DNA of 64,000 nucleotides from Acidovorax sp. DW039 (lineage in GTDB: Bacteria > Pseudomonadota > Gammaproteobacteria > Burkholderiales > Burkholderiaceae_C): NCBI RefSeq assembly GCF_037101375.1, contig NZ_AP029019.1, positions 868,001 to 932,000 on the forward strand, written 5' to 3'. The translations under genes and the position numbers were made by a program. Below are positions 18,894-27,960 of this stretch, piece after piece (positions within the stretch are counted from its first letter, which is position 1; each line of letters opens with the position of its first letter). A model generated the notes under the pieces. That model worked only from the letters and a program-made list of their open reading frames with translations, did no database searches and had not been told where the DNA came from.

Positions 18894-19871
18894 ATGACCC
18901 ACCTCACACGTCGCCGCAGCCTTTTGTCGCTGGGCATGGCCGTGCTAGCTGGTACCAGCATGGGCAATGCTCAGGCGCAGGAATTTCCCACCAAGCCCAT
19001 CACGCTGATCGTGCCTTTTCCGGCGGGTGGCCCCACGGACCGCCACATGCGCATCCTGGCCGACCTGGCGGGCAAGCAGCTGGGGCAGTCCATCATCGTG
19101 GAGAACAAGCCGGGCGCTGGCGGCACGCTGGGCCCCGGTGTAATGGCCCGCACGGCCAAGCCCGATGGCTACACCATCACGCAGTTCCCCATGTCCATGC
19201 TGCGCATGGCGCACATGCAAAAAACGGCTTGGAATCCGTTGACCGATTTCAGTTACATCATCGGTCTGTCGGGCTACACCTTCGGCTTTACCGTGCGCTC
19301 GGATTCGCCCTACAAGACTTTTCATGAATACATTGCCGCAGCGCGCAAGAACCCCGGCAAGGTGGAGTACGGATCCACAGGCATTGGCTCATCCCCCCAT
19401 CTGCTGATGGAAGAGCTGGCCACCAATGCCAAGGTCACGCTCAACCATGTGCCGTTCAAAGGCAACGCAGATTTGCAGCAGGCCCTCCTGGGCGGCCATG
19501 TGACGGCCTCCAGCGATGCCTCGGGCTGGGACACCTATGTGGAAGCAGGCCAGATGCGCCTGCTGTTGACCTTTGGCGAAAAGCGCTCTGCCCGCTGGCC
19601 TGATGTGCCCACGGCCAAGGAACTGGGCTATGGGGTCGTGTCCACATCGCCCTATGGTTTGGTGGGCCCGAAGGGCATGGACCCTGCCATCGTGGCCAAG
19701 CTGCACAACGCCTTCAAGAAGGCCATGGACGATCCGCGCCATGCAGAGGTGCTCAAGCAGCTCAACCAGGAGTCCTGGTACCGCTCGGGGGCGGACTATG
19801 CCCAGTGGGCCAAGGACACGTTCGCCAAGGACAAGGTGCTGATTGAGCGCCTGGGCCTGGCAGCGCAGTGA
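18894..19871 (+). CDS. Bug family (TctC) tripartite tricarboxylate receptor
   Basis: Periplasmic solute receptor, 325 aa, with an RR-containing signal sequence (LTRRRSLLSLGMAVLAG, cleavage probably after AQA) and the Bug motifs FPTKPITLIVPFPAGGPTD and PDGYTIT. It follows etfA after 114 bases. Probably captures the acid degraded by the upstream beta-oxidation enzymes; this is inferred from position. Confidence 0.9.
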   Translation: MTHLTRRRSLLSLGMAVLAGTSMGNAQAQEFPTKPITLIVPFPAGGPTDRHMRILADLAGKQLGQSIIVENKPGAGGTLGPGVMARTAKPDGYTITQFPMSMLRMAHMQKTAWNPLTDFSYIIGLSGYTFGFTVRSDSPYKTFHEYIAAARKNPGKVEYGSTGIGSSPHLLMEELATNAKVTLNHVPFKGNADLQQALLGGHVTASSDASGWDTYVEAGQMRLLLTFGEKRSARWPDVPTAKELGYGVVSTSPYGLVGPKGMDPAIVAKLHNAFKKAMDDPRHAEVLKQLNQESWYRSGADYAQWAKDTFAKDKVLIERLGLAAQ

Positions 19872-19977
19872 GTTTGGTTGTGACAGTGCGGATGCCCTGG
19901 CGTCGTTGAGCATGGCTCGGAAGCTCCTGGGCATTGGCAAAGTTTTTTCCAAAACATCTTTCCCCCAGGAGACTCTC

Positions 19978-20967
19978 ATGCCATTGACCACCCGCCGGGC
20001 TTTCATCCGCAGCGGCACAGGCCTTGCCGCTGGTGCCGCGCTATCCACTGCGTCCTGGGCGCGAAGTGCCTGGCCCAGCAAGCCCATCCGTATCGTCGTG
20101 CCCTACACGGCCGGTGGCTTTACCGACCAGATGGCGCGCTTGCTGCAGGTGGGGTTGCAGCAGCGCCTGGGGCAGCCTGTGGTGGTGGACAACAAGCCAG
20201 GTGCCAACAGCATCATCGGTGTGGACGCTGTGGCCAAGGCCGCTCCTGACGGGCACACCTTTGCGGTGGTGATCGCGGCTTACGCAGCCAACACGACGCT
20301 GTACCCCAAATTGCCCTACGACCCCCGCAAGGACCTGGTGGGGGTATCGCTCATGGGCGTTTCGCCCCTGGTGGCTGCCGTGGCTGCGAACGCGCCTTTC
20401 AAGACCACGGCGGAGCTGGTGGCCTATGCACGGGCCAACCCCGGCAAGCTGAGCTTCGCCTCCTCGGGGACTGGATCGGCTGCGCACCTGACTTCCGAGC
20501 TGATGCGACTGGTCACCAAGACCGATATGGTGCATGTGCCGTACAAAGGGGCGGCACCCGCGCTGACCGATCTGCTGGGCGGGCAGATCCCTCTGTTTCT
20601 GGACCCTCCACCCAATCTGATCCAGCCTGCCAAGGCGGGAAAGATTCGCCTCATTGGCGTGGCCAGTGAGAAACGTTTGCCCGCTTTGCCCGATGTGCCC
20701 ACCTTTGCGGAGCAGGGCTACCCCGACCTGGTGGGCAGCACCTGGGCGGCCATGCTGGCTCCGGCTGGGGTTCCGCGTGAGATCGTGCAGCGCATGTCTG
20801 AAGAAGTAGCCCGCATCATTCGCAGCCCCGCCGTCACCCAGCGCCTGGAATCAGAGATGGGCACCTTTGCCGAGGGCTCTACACCCCAGGAATGCGATGC
20901 CTTCATCCAGGCAGAAACGGCCAAATGGGCGAAGGTGATTCAGGCTGCCGGGGTCAAGCTCGACTGA
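19978..20967 (+). CDS. Bug family (TctC) tripartite tricarboxylate receptor
   Basis: Second receptor in tandem, 329 aa, with a twin-arginine signal (TTRRAFIRSGTGLAAG) and Bug motifs WPSKPIRIVVPYTAGGFTD and PDGHTF. The ATG at 19978 directly follows CCAGGAG at normal spacing; an earlier in-frame start would overlap the previous gene and bury the signal peptide. It differs clearly from its neighbour in sequence, so it probably has a different ligand rather than being a recent duplicate. Confidence 0.9.
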   Translation: MPLTTRRAFIRSGTGLAAGAALSTASWARSAWPSKPIRIVVPYTAGGFTDQMARLLQVGLQQRLGQPVVVDNKPGANSIIGVDAVAKAAPDGHTFAVVIAAYAANTTLYPKLPYDPRKDLVGVSLMGVSPLVAAVAANAPFKTTAELVAYARANPGKLSFASSGTGSAAHLTSELMRLVTKTDMVHVPYKGAAPALTDLLGGQIPLFLDPPPNLIQPAKAGKIRLIGVASEKRLPALPDVPTFAEQGYPDLVGSTWAAMLAPAGVPREIVQRMSEEVARIIRSPAVTQRLESEMGTFAEGSTPQECDAFIQAETAKWAKVIQAAGVKLD

Positions 20968-21081
20968 TCCGGCTGAGGGACCATCTGCAGAGAATGTGAC
21001 TTCATCGTTAACCGGATGCAGCGTGTGGTTCGATGGGTGTGGCGAGATTCTCACGCTGGCGTAGGCCGCATGAGAACCCTC

Positions 21082-21108
21082 TTACAAATTGACAAACTGT
21101 GTCGATAC
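21082..21108 (+). promoter_or_regulatory. Possible sigma-28 (FliA) promoter for chemoreceptor gene
   Basis: TTAC, 15 bases, then GTCGATAC resembles the flagellar consensus TAAA-N15-GCCGATAA with 8 of 12 matches. About 80 bases upstream of the chemoreceptor start. Weak. Confidence 0.3.
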
Positions 21109-21188
21109 ACTGAGTGAGCACCAGCCTTGTGCGGGTGCGCTCCAGTTCGTTTCAGAGCGTTTTCCACCCCTTCGATCGAGGACTGCCC

Positions 21189-22772
21189 ATGTCCATTTCC
21201 CATCTGCGCGTTGCTGTTCGCCTGGCGCTCGCCTTCGGTATTGTTTGCCTCGTCACTTCCTTGTCTGCCGCGGTGGGTATCTGGCGCCTGTCGGGTCTGC
21301 AGCAGATTGCCGATGAACTGGGCGGCCCGGCATCAGAGCGCGCCGTGTTGGCGCGTGAACTGCATTCGATTGTGGTGTTGAGCTCTGCACGGGCCGAGAC
21401 CTTGCTGGAGATCGACAACCCTGCCTTTGCTGCGCGCATTGATGCGGACCGCAAGCTCACATCCGCCCGCTCGGCCGAAGTGCGCAAGCGCCTGGACGTG
21501 CTGGCCGATGACCCACCTTCGCAGGCGCTATTTGACGCGATTGACAAGGCGGGTAACGAATTCCGCACGGTGCGGGATGACCTCGTCAAGCGCAGAAAAG
21601 CCGGAGAGGCACTGCCTGCCGATGCCATTGCCAAGCAGTTGCGCCCCGCAGCCGATGCCTATGCTGCGGCGGTGGATAAGCTGGCGGCTTTTCAGCAACA
21701 GCGCGTGGCCGATGACCGCGCTGCAGCCGCCCGCAGCGCCAGCCAAGGGGTGTTTTTGCTGGCTGCGGGCTCGGTGGTGGGGTTGGCCCTGAGCCTGTTG
21801 TGTGCCTGGGTGTTGTCGCGTTCCATCCTGAAGCCGCTGGCCCATGCAGCCCAGGTCACAGACCGTATTTCGGAAGGCGATTTGACATCCTCCGTGCCCA
21901 CCCCGGCGTCTGGCAGTCGTGATGAACTTCAGGCTCTGCTGGCGCGCCTGGGGGGCATGCAAAGCCGCCTGGGGGAACTGGTGGTGGGCATGCGCCAGGC
22001 CAGCAGTTCGGTGGCGGGTGCCAGCAGCGAAATTGCTGCCGGTAACAGTGACCTTTCGGCCCGTACCGAGCAGACCGCCTCCAACCTGGAAGAAATTGCT
22101 GCCAGCATGGAAGAGTTGCTGGCCACCGTGCGCCACAGTGCAGACGCAGCCGCGCAGGCCAGCCAGCTTGCCGGTGGGGCCAGCGACGTGGCCCGTCGCG
22201 GGCGCGAGGCCGTGGACCGCGTGGTGGGCACGATGGATGGCATCTCCCAATCCTCCCGCCGCATTGCCGATATCACCAGCGTGATCGATGGCATTGCCTT
22301 CCAGACCAACATCTTGGCCCTGAACGCTGCCGTGGAAGCCGCTCGCGCAGGCGAGCAAGGCCGAGGCTTTGCCGTGGTGGCCAGCGAAGTGCGCAGCCTG
22401 GCCCAGCGCTCGGCCACGGCAGCCAAGGAGATTGGGGGCCTGATCAGCGACAGCGTACGCCAGGTGGACGAAGGCACGAAGCTGGTGCACGCTGCAGGCG
22501 GCACCATGGGTGAGATCGTGAACTCGGTGCAGCAGGTGGCCACCATCATTGGCGAGATCAGCACCGCCACGCGCGAGCAAACCACCGGCCTGAGCCAGGT
22601 GGGAGAGGCCGTGTCGCAGCTCGACCAGATGACCCAGCAAAACGCTGCGCTGGTGGAAGAGTCTTCAGCCGCCGCTCACGGCCTGCGTGTGCAGGCCCAG
22701 CAGCTGGCCGAGCTGGTGGAGGCGTTCCGCCTGCCTGCAGCGCAGGGGCAGCAGTACAAGGCCTTGCGCTGA
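21189..22772 (+). CDS. Methyl-accepting chemotaxis protein
   Basis: Transmembrane chemoreceptor, 527 aa. Layout: short N-terminus, membrane segment at about residues 8-30, periplasmic helical sensor of about 155 residues, second membrane segment at about 195-215, HAMP domain ([23 protein letters not shown]), then a long coiled-coil signalling domain with the conserved hairpin tip [20 protein letters not shown]. The ATG at 21189 ([10 protein letters not shown]) puts the basic residues just before the membrane helix; GAGGA lies upstream. No C-terminal pentapeptide for CheR/CheB docking is seen. Ligand unknown. Confidence 0.93.
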   Translation: MSISHLRVAVRLALAFGIVCLVTSLSAAVGIWRLSGLQQIADELGGPASERAVLARELHSIVVLSSARAETLLEIDNPAFAARIDADRKLTSARSAEVRKRLDVLADDPPSQALFDAIDKAGNEFRTVRDDLVKRRKAGEALPADAIAKQLRPAADAYAAAVDKLAAFQQQRVADDRAAAARSASQGVFLLAAGSVVGLALSLLCAWVLSRSILKPLAHAAQVTDRISEGDLTSSVPTPASGSRDELQALLARLGGMQSRLGELVVGMRQASSSVAGASSEIAAGNSDLSARTEQTASNLEEIAASMEELLATVRHSADAAAQASQLAGGASDVARRGREAVDRVVGTMDGISQSSRRIADITSVIDGIAFQTNILALNAAVEAARAGEQGRGFAVVASEVRSLAQRSATAAKEIGGLISDSVRQVDEGTKLVHAAGGTMGEIVNSVQQVATIIGEISTATREQTTGLSQVGEAVSQLDQMTQQNAALVEESSAAAHGLRVQAQQLAELVEAFRLPAAQGQQYKALR

Positions 22773-22784
22773 GATGTTGTTGGG

Positions 22785-22807
22785 GGGCTGAGGGTGGTGC
22801 TCAGCCC
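22785..22807. terminator. Hairpin between convergent genes
   Basis: GGGCTGAG and CTCAGCCC with a 7-base loop, between the chemoreceptor stop and the stop of the convergent FAD oxidoreductase. There is no T-run on either side, so termination is only suggested. Confidence 0.45.
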
Positions 22808-24522
22808 TGCACCCCCAGCAGGCTGCGCGCCACAGCTTCTCCCACCTTGATGCCGTCCACACCGGCCGACAAGATGCCACCTGCGTAGCTGGCGCCTTCG
22901 CCTGCGGGGTACAGGCCCGCCGTGTTCAGGCTTTGGTAGTTGTCGCCACGGCCAATCTTGAGGGGCGATGAGGTGCGTGTTTCCACCCCTGTCAGCACCG
23001 CATCGTGCATGTCAAAGCCTTTGATCTTGCGGCCGAACACGGGCAGGGCTTCGCGCATGGCTTCGATGGCATAGCCGGGCAGGGCGGCGTGCAGATCGCC
23101 CAGGGCCACGCCGGGTTTGTACGAGGGCTCTACGCTACCCAGTTGGGTGGATGGCTTGCCTGCAATGAATTCGCCCACCAGCTGGCCCGGTGCGCTGTAG
23201 TCGCGCCCACCCAGCACGTAGGCGTTGGATTCGAGCTGCCGTTGCAGCACGATGCCCGACAGGGGATGGAACTGCCCGGCAGGCAGTTCTTCCACACCGT
23301 AGGTGCGGCCCAGGTGGGCTTCGAAAGTGGCCGCTTGCGTAGGGTAGTCGCGCGGGTCGATGCCCACCACCATGCCTGCGTTGGCGTTGCGTTCGTTGCG
23401 TGAATACTGGCTCATGCCATTGGTCACCACGCGGCCCGGTTCGCTGGTGGCGGCCACCACCGTGCCGCCGGGGCACATGCAAAAGCTGTACACCGCACGC
23501 CCGTTTTGTGCGTGGTGCACCAGCTTGTAATCTGCCGCCCCCAGCAGCGGGTGGCCCGCGTGGCGGCCCCAGCGGGCGCGGTCGATGACGCTTTGGGGAT
23601 GCTCGATGCGAAAACCCACGGAGAACGGTTTGGCCTCCATGGCCACGCCGCGCTCGTACAGCATGGCAAAGGTGTCGCGCGAGCTGTGGCCCAGGGCCAT
23701 CACCACATGGTCTGCGCGCAGGTCGGTGGTTTCGCCCGTGGCCTGGTTCAGCACCTTGAGGCCGCGCAGGTGGCGCTGGCCCTGGGCATCAGCTTCCACC
23801 ATTACGTCCGTCACGCGCTGCTCAAAGCGGATCTCACCGCCCAGCGCAATGATCTGCTCGCGCAGGTTCTCCACCACCTTCACCAGCTTGAAGGTGCCAA
23901 TGTGCGGGTGGGCCACGTACAGAATTTCCTCTGGCGCGCCCGCCTTGACGAACTCGTTCATCACCTTGCGCCCCAGATGGCGCGGGTCTTTGATCTGGCT
24001 GTAGAGCTTGCCGTCGGAGAAGGTGCCTGCGCCGCCCTCGCCAAACTGCACATTGCTTTCGGGTGTGAGCTGGCGCTTGCGCCACAGGCCCCAGGTGTCT
24101 TTGGTGCGCTCGCGCACCGTCTTGCCGCGCTCCAGCACGATGGGCTTGAAACCCATTTGCGCCAGCACCAGCGCAGCGAAGATGCCGCACGGGCCAAAGC
24201 CGACGACGACGGGGCGCAGCGGCAGGTCCACAGGCGCTTGTCCCACAGGCCGCCACGCCATGTCGGGGGTGGGCTGGATATGCGGGTTGGCCGCAAACCT
24301 GGCCAGCAGGGCGGCCTCGCGCTCGGGCTGGGTCAGCGTGACGTCGACAATAAAGACCGCCAGCAGGTCCGCCTTGCGCGCATCAAAGCTGCGCTTGAAG
24401 ACGTGGACGTGGGCAATGTCTGCAGGTGTCAGCCCCAGTTGCTGGGTGACGGCGGCGCGCAGAGGCGCATCGGGGGCTTCGGCCACCGTGAAGGGCAGCC
24501 GGATTTCGGAGATTCGGATCAT
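22801..24522 (-). CDS. NAD(P)/FAD-dependent oxidoreductase (COG2509 type)
   Basis: Uncharacterised FAD-dependent dehydrogenase, 573 aa. A ferredoxin-like N-terminal region of about 100 residues is followed by the dinucleotide-binding motif VVVGFGPCGIFAALVLAQMG (residues about 98-117). Conserved blocks NVQFGEGGAGTFSDGKLYSQ, CMCPGGTVV and the C-terminal GLYPAGEGASYAGGILSAGVDG complete the family pattern. The ATG at 24522 (MIRISEIRLPF) is preferred because residues encoded further upstream are not protein-like. The biological substrate of this widespread family is not established. Confidence 0.85.
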   Translation of the reverse strand: MIRISEIRLPFTVAEAPDAPLRAAVTQQLGLTPADIAHVHVFKRSFDARKADLLAVFIVDVTLTQPEREAALLARFAANPHIQPTPDMAWRPVGQAPVDLPLRPVVVGFGPCGIFAALVLAQMGFKPIVLERGKTVRERTKDTWGLWRKRQLTPESNVQFGEGGAGTFSDGKLYSQIKDPRHLGRKVMNEFVKAGAPEEILYVAHPHIGTFKLVKVVENLREQIIALGGEIRFEQRVTDVMVEADAQGQRHLRGLKVLNQATGETTDLRADHVVMALGHSSRDTFAMLYERGVAMEAKPFSVGFRIEHPQSVIDRARWGRHAGHPLLGAADYKLVHHAQNGRAVYSFCMCPGGTVVAATSEPGRVVTNGMSQYSRNERNANAGMVVGIDPRDYPTQAATFEAHLGRTYGVEELPAGQFHPLSGIVLQRQLESNAYVLGGRDYSAPGQLVGEFIAGKPSTQLGSVEPSYKPGVALGDLHAALPGYAIEAMREALPVFGRKIKGFDMHDAVLTGVETRTSSPLKIGRGDNYQSLNTAGLYPAGEGASYAGGILSAGVDGIKVGEAVARSLLGVQG

Positions 24523-24655
24523 GGTCTTGCAGGCCCGTGTCGATCGGGCGAAGGGCAATTTGGGGGCGGTGATTTTACCGGGGCGGTGCTTTGGGGGCGT
24601 GCCGCCCGCAGTGCGGTTTGACCGAGACGGCTGCAGATCGTTAATCAGACGCTGC

Positions 24656-24713
24656 AAAAATGATAGCTGCTTGCGCTTGAGGGATAAGCGCTAGAGGGTG
24701 ATTGGGTTTGAAT
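24656..24713 (-). repeat. Short dispersed repeat, copy 4
   Basis: Reading leftward: a CTCTAGCGCTTATCC block, then AAGCGCAAGCAGCTATCA. Its TAG supplies the stop codon of the upstream ybhN-like gene, whose last residues (NPITL) are therefore repeat-encoded. Confidence 0.65.
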
Positions 24714-25713
24714 CACGGTCAGACGTCTGGCGACGCCAGTACAGCTCCGCCACGCCAAAGGCCAGCGCTGCCAGCACCAGCGGCACAAAGTAATACAGCG
24801 CACGGTAGGCCAGCAGCGCGGCAAGCACCTTGTCCTGCCCCAGCGATGCGGTGGTGAGCAGTGCCACGCCCACAGCCTCCAGCACCCCCAGGCCTGCAGG
24901 CACCCGCAGCACCAGCCCGGCCACAGCCCCCAGCAGCACGGTGGTCAGCGCTGCCGCGTAGGGGGCTTGGCCTTGTAGCGCCACCCACAAGGCGGCGCCC
25001 ATCAGCATCCAGTTGGCACTGGAGGCCACCACCTGCCACAGCGCCACACGCCAGCCCGGCAGCGGAAAGGCATGCCCCCGCACTGTGAGTGCGCGGCCGC
25101 CCCGCACCGCGCACAGCACCACGTAGCCCAGCGTCACCGCGGCCAGCAGGCCGCCCCCCAGCCGCCATTGCCAGGCCGGTGCTGCCCAGCCTGCCACGGC
25201 AGGTGGTAACCACAGCCACGGCAGCACGGCGGCCAGCAGCAGGTAGCCCACCCAGTTGGTCAGCACGCTGGTACCCACCACTTGGCCAATGGTTCCGGGG
25301 TCTATGCCCTGGCGGTCGTAGAGCCGGTAGCGCACACCCACGCCGCCAATGAGTGAGCCCAGGTTGAGGGTGAAGGCATAGCTGGTCATGGCAATGCCCA
25401 GGGTGGTGGCCCAACCCAGGCGGTGGCGGGTGCAGTGGCGGGCCACCCAGTCAAAGGTGCCGTAGGTGAAATGGCTGGCCAGCGCCAGCGCACCCGCTGC
25501 CACCAGGGCGCTGTGGGGCAGCGCACGCAAGGCCTTCAGCACTGCGGGCCAGTCCACCGTACGGGCCTGGCGGGCTATCAGCCACGCCACCAATGCAAAG
25601 AAGGCCAACGCCAACCCGCGAGTGAGCCAAGGCCACCAGCGCTGCGAGGTGATCCGGCTCCATGCACCGGCGGGTGGGGCCTCTTCAGGCCCAGGGCAAG
25701 GCGCGGACTGCAT
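24691..25713 (-). CDS. YbhN-like / lysylphosphatidylglycerol synthase membrane-region (UPF0104) protein
   Basis: Integral membrane protein, 340 aa, with about eight hydrophobic segments starting with WLTRGLALAFFALVAWLIA (residues about 29-47). It belongs to the LPG synthase transmembrane-domain family that includes E. coli YbhN. Third gene of a leftward unit ybhP-clsB-ybhN, the same order as in E. coli, so a role in membrane lipid metabolism or transport is likely. The lysyl-transferase domain of MprF is absent. The gene ends within a dispersed repeat. Confidence 0.85.
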   Translation of the reverse strand: MQSAPCPGPEEAPPAGAWSRITSQRWWPWLTRGLALAFFALVAWLIARQARTVDWPAVLKALRALPHSALVAAGALALASHFTYGTFDWVARHCTRHRLGWATTLGIAMTSYAFTLNLGSLIGGVGVRYRLYDRQGIDPGTIGQVVGTSVLTNWVGYLLLAAVLPWLWLPPAVAGWAAPAWQWRLGGGLLAAVTLGYVVLCAVRGGRALTVRGHAFPLPGWRVALWQVVASSANWMLMGAALWVALQGQAPYAAALTTVLLGAVAGLVLRVPAGLGVLEAVGVALLTTASLGQDKVLAALLAYRALYYFVPLVLAALAFGVAELYWRRQTSDRDSNPITL

Positions 25714-25731
25714 GACGTGGGGGCCGCTGGT

Positions 25732-26994
25732 TCAGCCCGCGTGGGGCGCGGCAGACGCCGCAGGGCTGGCCGCATCCACCACGTCCGAGCCGTTGGGGCA
25801 CACCGTGGCGATGCGTGGCTCATGCCGCGGCAGCCAGCCTGCCCAGGCGGGAAACCAGCGCATCAGGTGGAACACGGCGTAGCTGCGCAGCAACCGCAGC
25901 CCGTCCAGCTTGCCAGGAGGCGGGGCTTTGATCTCGCGGCACTTGTTTGCCATGAGCTGTGCGAGCCGCTGGTAGAGCCGGGTGTTGAAGCTGCGGTCCT
26001 GGATGACCACGTTTGCCTCCAGGTTCAGAGACAGGCTCAGTGGGTCCAGATTGCTGGACCCCACGGTAGACCATTCGTCATCTACCAGCGCCACCTTGCC
26101 GTGCAGGGGCCGCTCGCAATATTCGTACACCCGCACGCCTGCGCGCAGCAGGTGGTCGTACAGCATGCTGGCGGCGGTGCGCACAATGGCCATGTCGGGC
26201 TGCCCTTGCAGGATGAGCCGCACGTCCACCCCACGCCGGGCCGCTCGCCGCATCTCACGTATGAACCGGTAGCCCGGAAAGAAGTACGCATTGGCAATGA
26301 CCACGCGGTGGCGTGCCGCACGCAAGGCAACGCGGTAGTGGCGCTCGATGTCGTTGGGGTGTTCGTGGTTGTCGCGGGTGACAAAGATCGCGTGCGCTGT
26401 GCCCGCATGGGGTCTGCCCGTGATGGCGGCGCTGCGGTTGCGGCGCTTGCGCTCGGCGTGGCTGAGCACTGCTTCGTGGGTGAGGTGGTGCATTTGCGCC
26501 ACCACCGGGCCACGCACCTGCACGGCATAGTCCTGCTTGGCCTCGGGTCCAAAGTCCGCCACATGGTCGGCCGAGTAGTTGATGCCACCAATAAAGCCCA
26601 GTTGCCCATCGATCACCACGATCTTGCGGTGCATGCGGCGCAGCAGGTTCAGCCGCTGGCCCATGAAGCTGCGCCCGGGGTCGAAAATGCGAAAGCGCAC
26701 CCCCGCGTCCACCAACCCTGCCACAAACTCGGGCGACAGCTCGTGCGAGCCAAAGCCGTCCACCAGCACATGCACCTCCACCCCCCGCTCGGCCGCTGCC
26801 ACCAGGGCTGCGTGCAGCGCCTTGCCGATCTTGTCCTCGGCCAGGATGAAGGTCTCCAGCATCACTTCTTGCCGTGCCCGGGCAATGGCTTCCAGCACAC
26901 GCGGAAAGAACTCTTCGCCGTTTTCCAGCAGTTCAAAGTGGTTGCCCGGCACCCAGCGGGACGAGCGGGGCGGGTGGTTGCGTGCGGTGGTCAC
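25732..26994 (-). CDS. clsB: Cardiolipin synthase B (phospholipase D family)
   Basis: Membrane-associated phospholipid synthase of the PLD superfamily, 420 aa. Both HKD motifs are present: HRKIVVIDG (residues about 115-123) and HGKVALVDD (about 296-304), each followed by the usual downstream Gly and Asn residues (GGINYS, SSNLDP). A GTG start at 26994 overlaps the stop of the upstream ybhP-like gene as GTGA, a classic coupling arrangement. In E. coli ClsB makes cardiolipin or phosphatidylglycerol from PE or PG and alcohol donors. Confidence 0.92.
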   Translation of the reverse strand: MTTARNHPPRSSRWVPGNHFELLENGEEFFPRVLEAIARARQEVMLETFILAEDKIGKALHAALVAAAERGVEVHVLVDGFGSHELSPEFVAGLVDAGVRFRIFDPGRSFMGQRLNLLRRMHRKIVVIDGQLGFIGGINYSADHVADFGPEAKQDYAVQVRGPVVAQMHHLTHEAVLSHAERKRRNRSAAITGRPHAGTAHAIFVTRDNHEHPNDIERHYRVALRAARHRVVIANAYFFPGYRFIREMRRAARRGVDVRLILQGQPDMAIVRTAASMLYDHLLRAGVRVYEYCERPLHGKVALVDDEWSTVGSSNLDPLSLSLNLEANVVIQDRSFNTRLYQRLAQLMANKCREIKAPPPGKLDGLRLLRSYAVFHLMRWFPAWAGWLPRHEPRIATVCPNGSDVVDAASPAASAAPHAG

Positions 26995-27755
26995 AGCAGA
27001 ATCTCCGCTGCCAGCGGGGCGTGGTCCGAGAGGCGGTCCCACGGCTTGCGGGGCAGGGCCAGCGGCACATGCACTGCCGCGTTGCGCACATAGATGCGGT
27101 CCAGCGCCAGCAGCGGCACTGCAGCAGGAAAAGTCCGCACCGCCCGGCCAAAGGCTTGCACAAACACTTCTTCCATGCCCGCGCCGCGTTGCAGTACACC
27201 ATGGGCCCTGTGGCGCCAGTCGTTGAAATCGCCCGCCAGCACTACAGGCTCATGGGGTGGAAAAGAGTTGATGAGGTCGCACACCCGCCTGAGCTGGCGC
27301 TGGCGGTGCGCCTCCTGCAGCCCCAGGTGCACGCATACCGCATGCACGGGCAGATGGTGGCCCGGTGGCTGCAGCACGCAGTGCAGCATGCCGCGCCGCT
27401 CAGGCCCGCTGATGGAAATGTCGTGGTTTTCGTAATGCGTGATCGGAAACTTGGACAGCAGCGCGTTGCCATGGTCGCCGTTGTCATACACCGCGTTGCG
27501 GCCGTAGGCGTACTGCGACCAGATCTCGTCGGCCAGAAACTCGTAGTGAGGCACTTGCGGAAAGTTCGCCACACGGGTGGAGTGGCGCAGATGCACGCCC
27601 TGCACTTCCTGCAGGAAGACCAGGTCTGCCGCCACCTCGCGCACGGCTTCGCGCAGCTCGTGCAGCATGAATCGGCGGTTGAAGGTGGTGAAGCCCTTGT
27701 GCACGTTCACCGTCAAAACCTTGAACGCGATAGGCTGTGAAACTGTGGTGGCCAT
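26991..27755 (-). CDS. YbhP-like endonuclease/exonuclease/phosphatase family protein
   Basis: EEP-superfamily phosphoesterase, 254 aa (E. coli YbhP 253 aa). Motifs: FKVLTVNVHKGF (metal Asn), DLVFLQEVQGVH (Glu), VCVHLGLQEAHR (His), VVLAGDFNDWR (Asp, Asn) and the C-terminal LSDHAPLAAEI. The ATG at 27755 (MATTVSQPIAFKVLTVN) matches family starts. First gene of the leftward trio with clsB and ybhN; probably a phosphodiesterase acting on a lipid head-group or nucleic acid, substrate unknown. Confidence 0.88.
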   Translation of the reverse strand: MATTVSQPIAFKVLTVNVHKGFTTFNRRFMLHELREAVREVAADLVFLQEVQGVHLRHSTRVANFPQVPHYEFLADEIWSQYAYGRNAVYDNGDHGNALLSKFPITHYENHDISISGPERRGMLHCVLQPPGHHLPVHAVCVHLGLQEAHRQRQLRRVCDLINSFPPHEPVVLAGDFNDWRHRAHGVLQRGAGMEEVFVQAFGRAVRTFPAAVPLLALDRIYVRNAAVHVPLALPRKPWDRLSDHAPLAAEILL

Positions 27756-27892
27756 GTACTGACAATCGTTGTAAAGCCCCTGCAGCTTTCGCGCCGCCAC
27801 AGGCGGGCCGCAGGGATATAACGATTGTTGAGGCCGGGCCGCTGCCGCGCGTGTAGGACGGCGGGCCGTGGGCATGTGATGCCCGTTTGATA

Positions 27893-27924
27893 AAGACCCA
27901 CCTGCAGCCCCGCAGGCGGGTCTT
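27893..27924 (-). terminator. Terminator after cysK
   Basis: On the minus strand AAGACCC and GGGTCTT close an interrupted stem with an inner CCTGC / GCAGG, followed by a short T-run. A second hairpin (CTCCCGA / TCGGGAG, 27929-27949) lies between it and the cysK stop. Confidence 0.7.
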
Positions 27925-27960
27925 GGTGCTCCCGAGTCAGGATCGGGAGTCTTGCCTGGA

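Noticed and set aside
25423..27093. 556-aa plus-strand open frame
   Set aside because: Antisense to ybhN and clsB, whose HKD motifs and coupling are clear.
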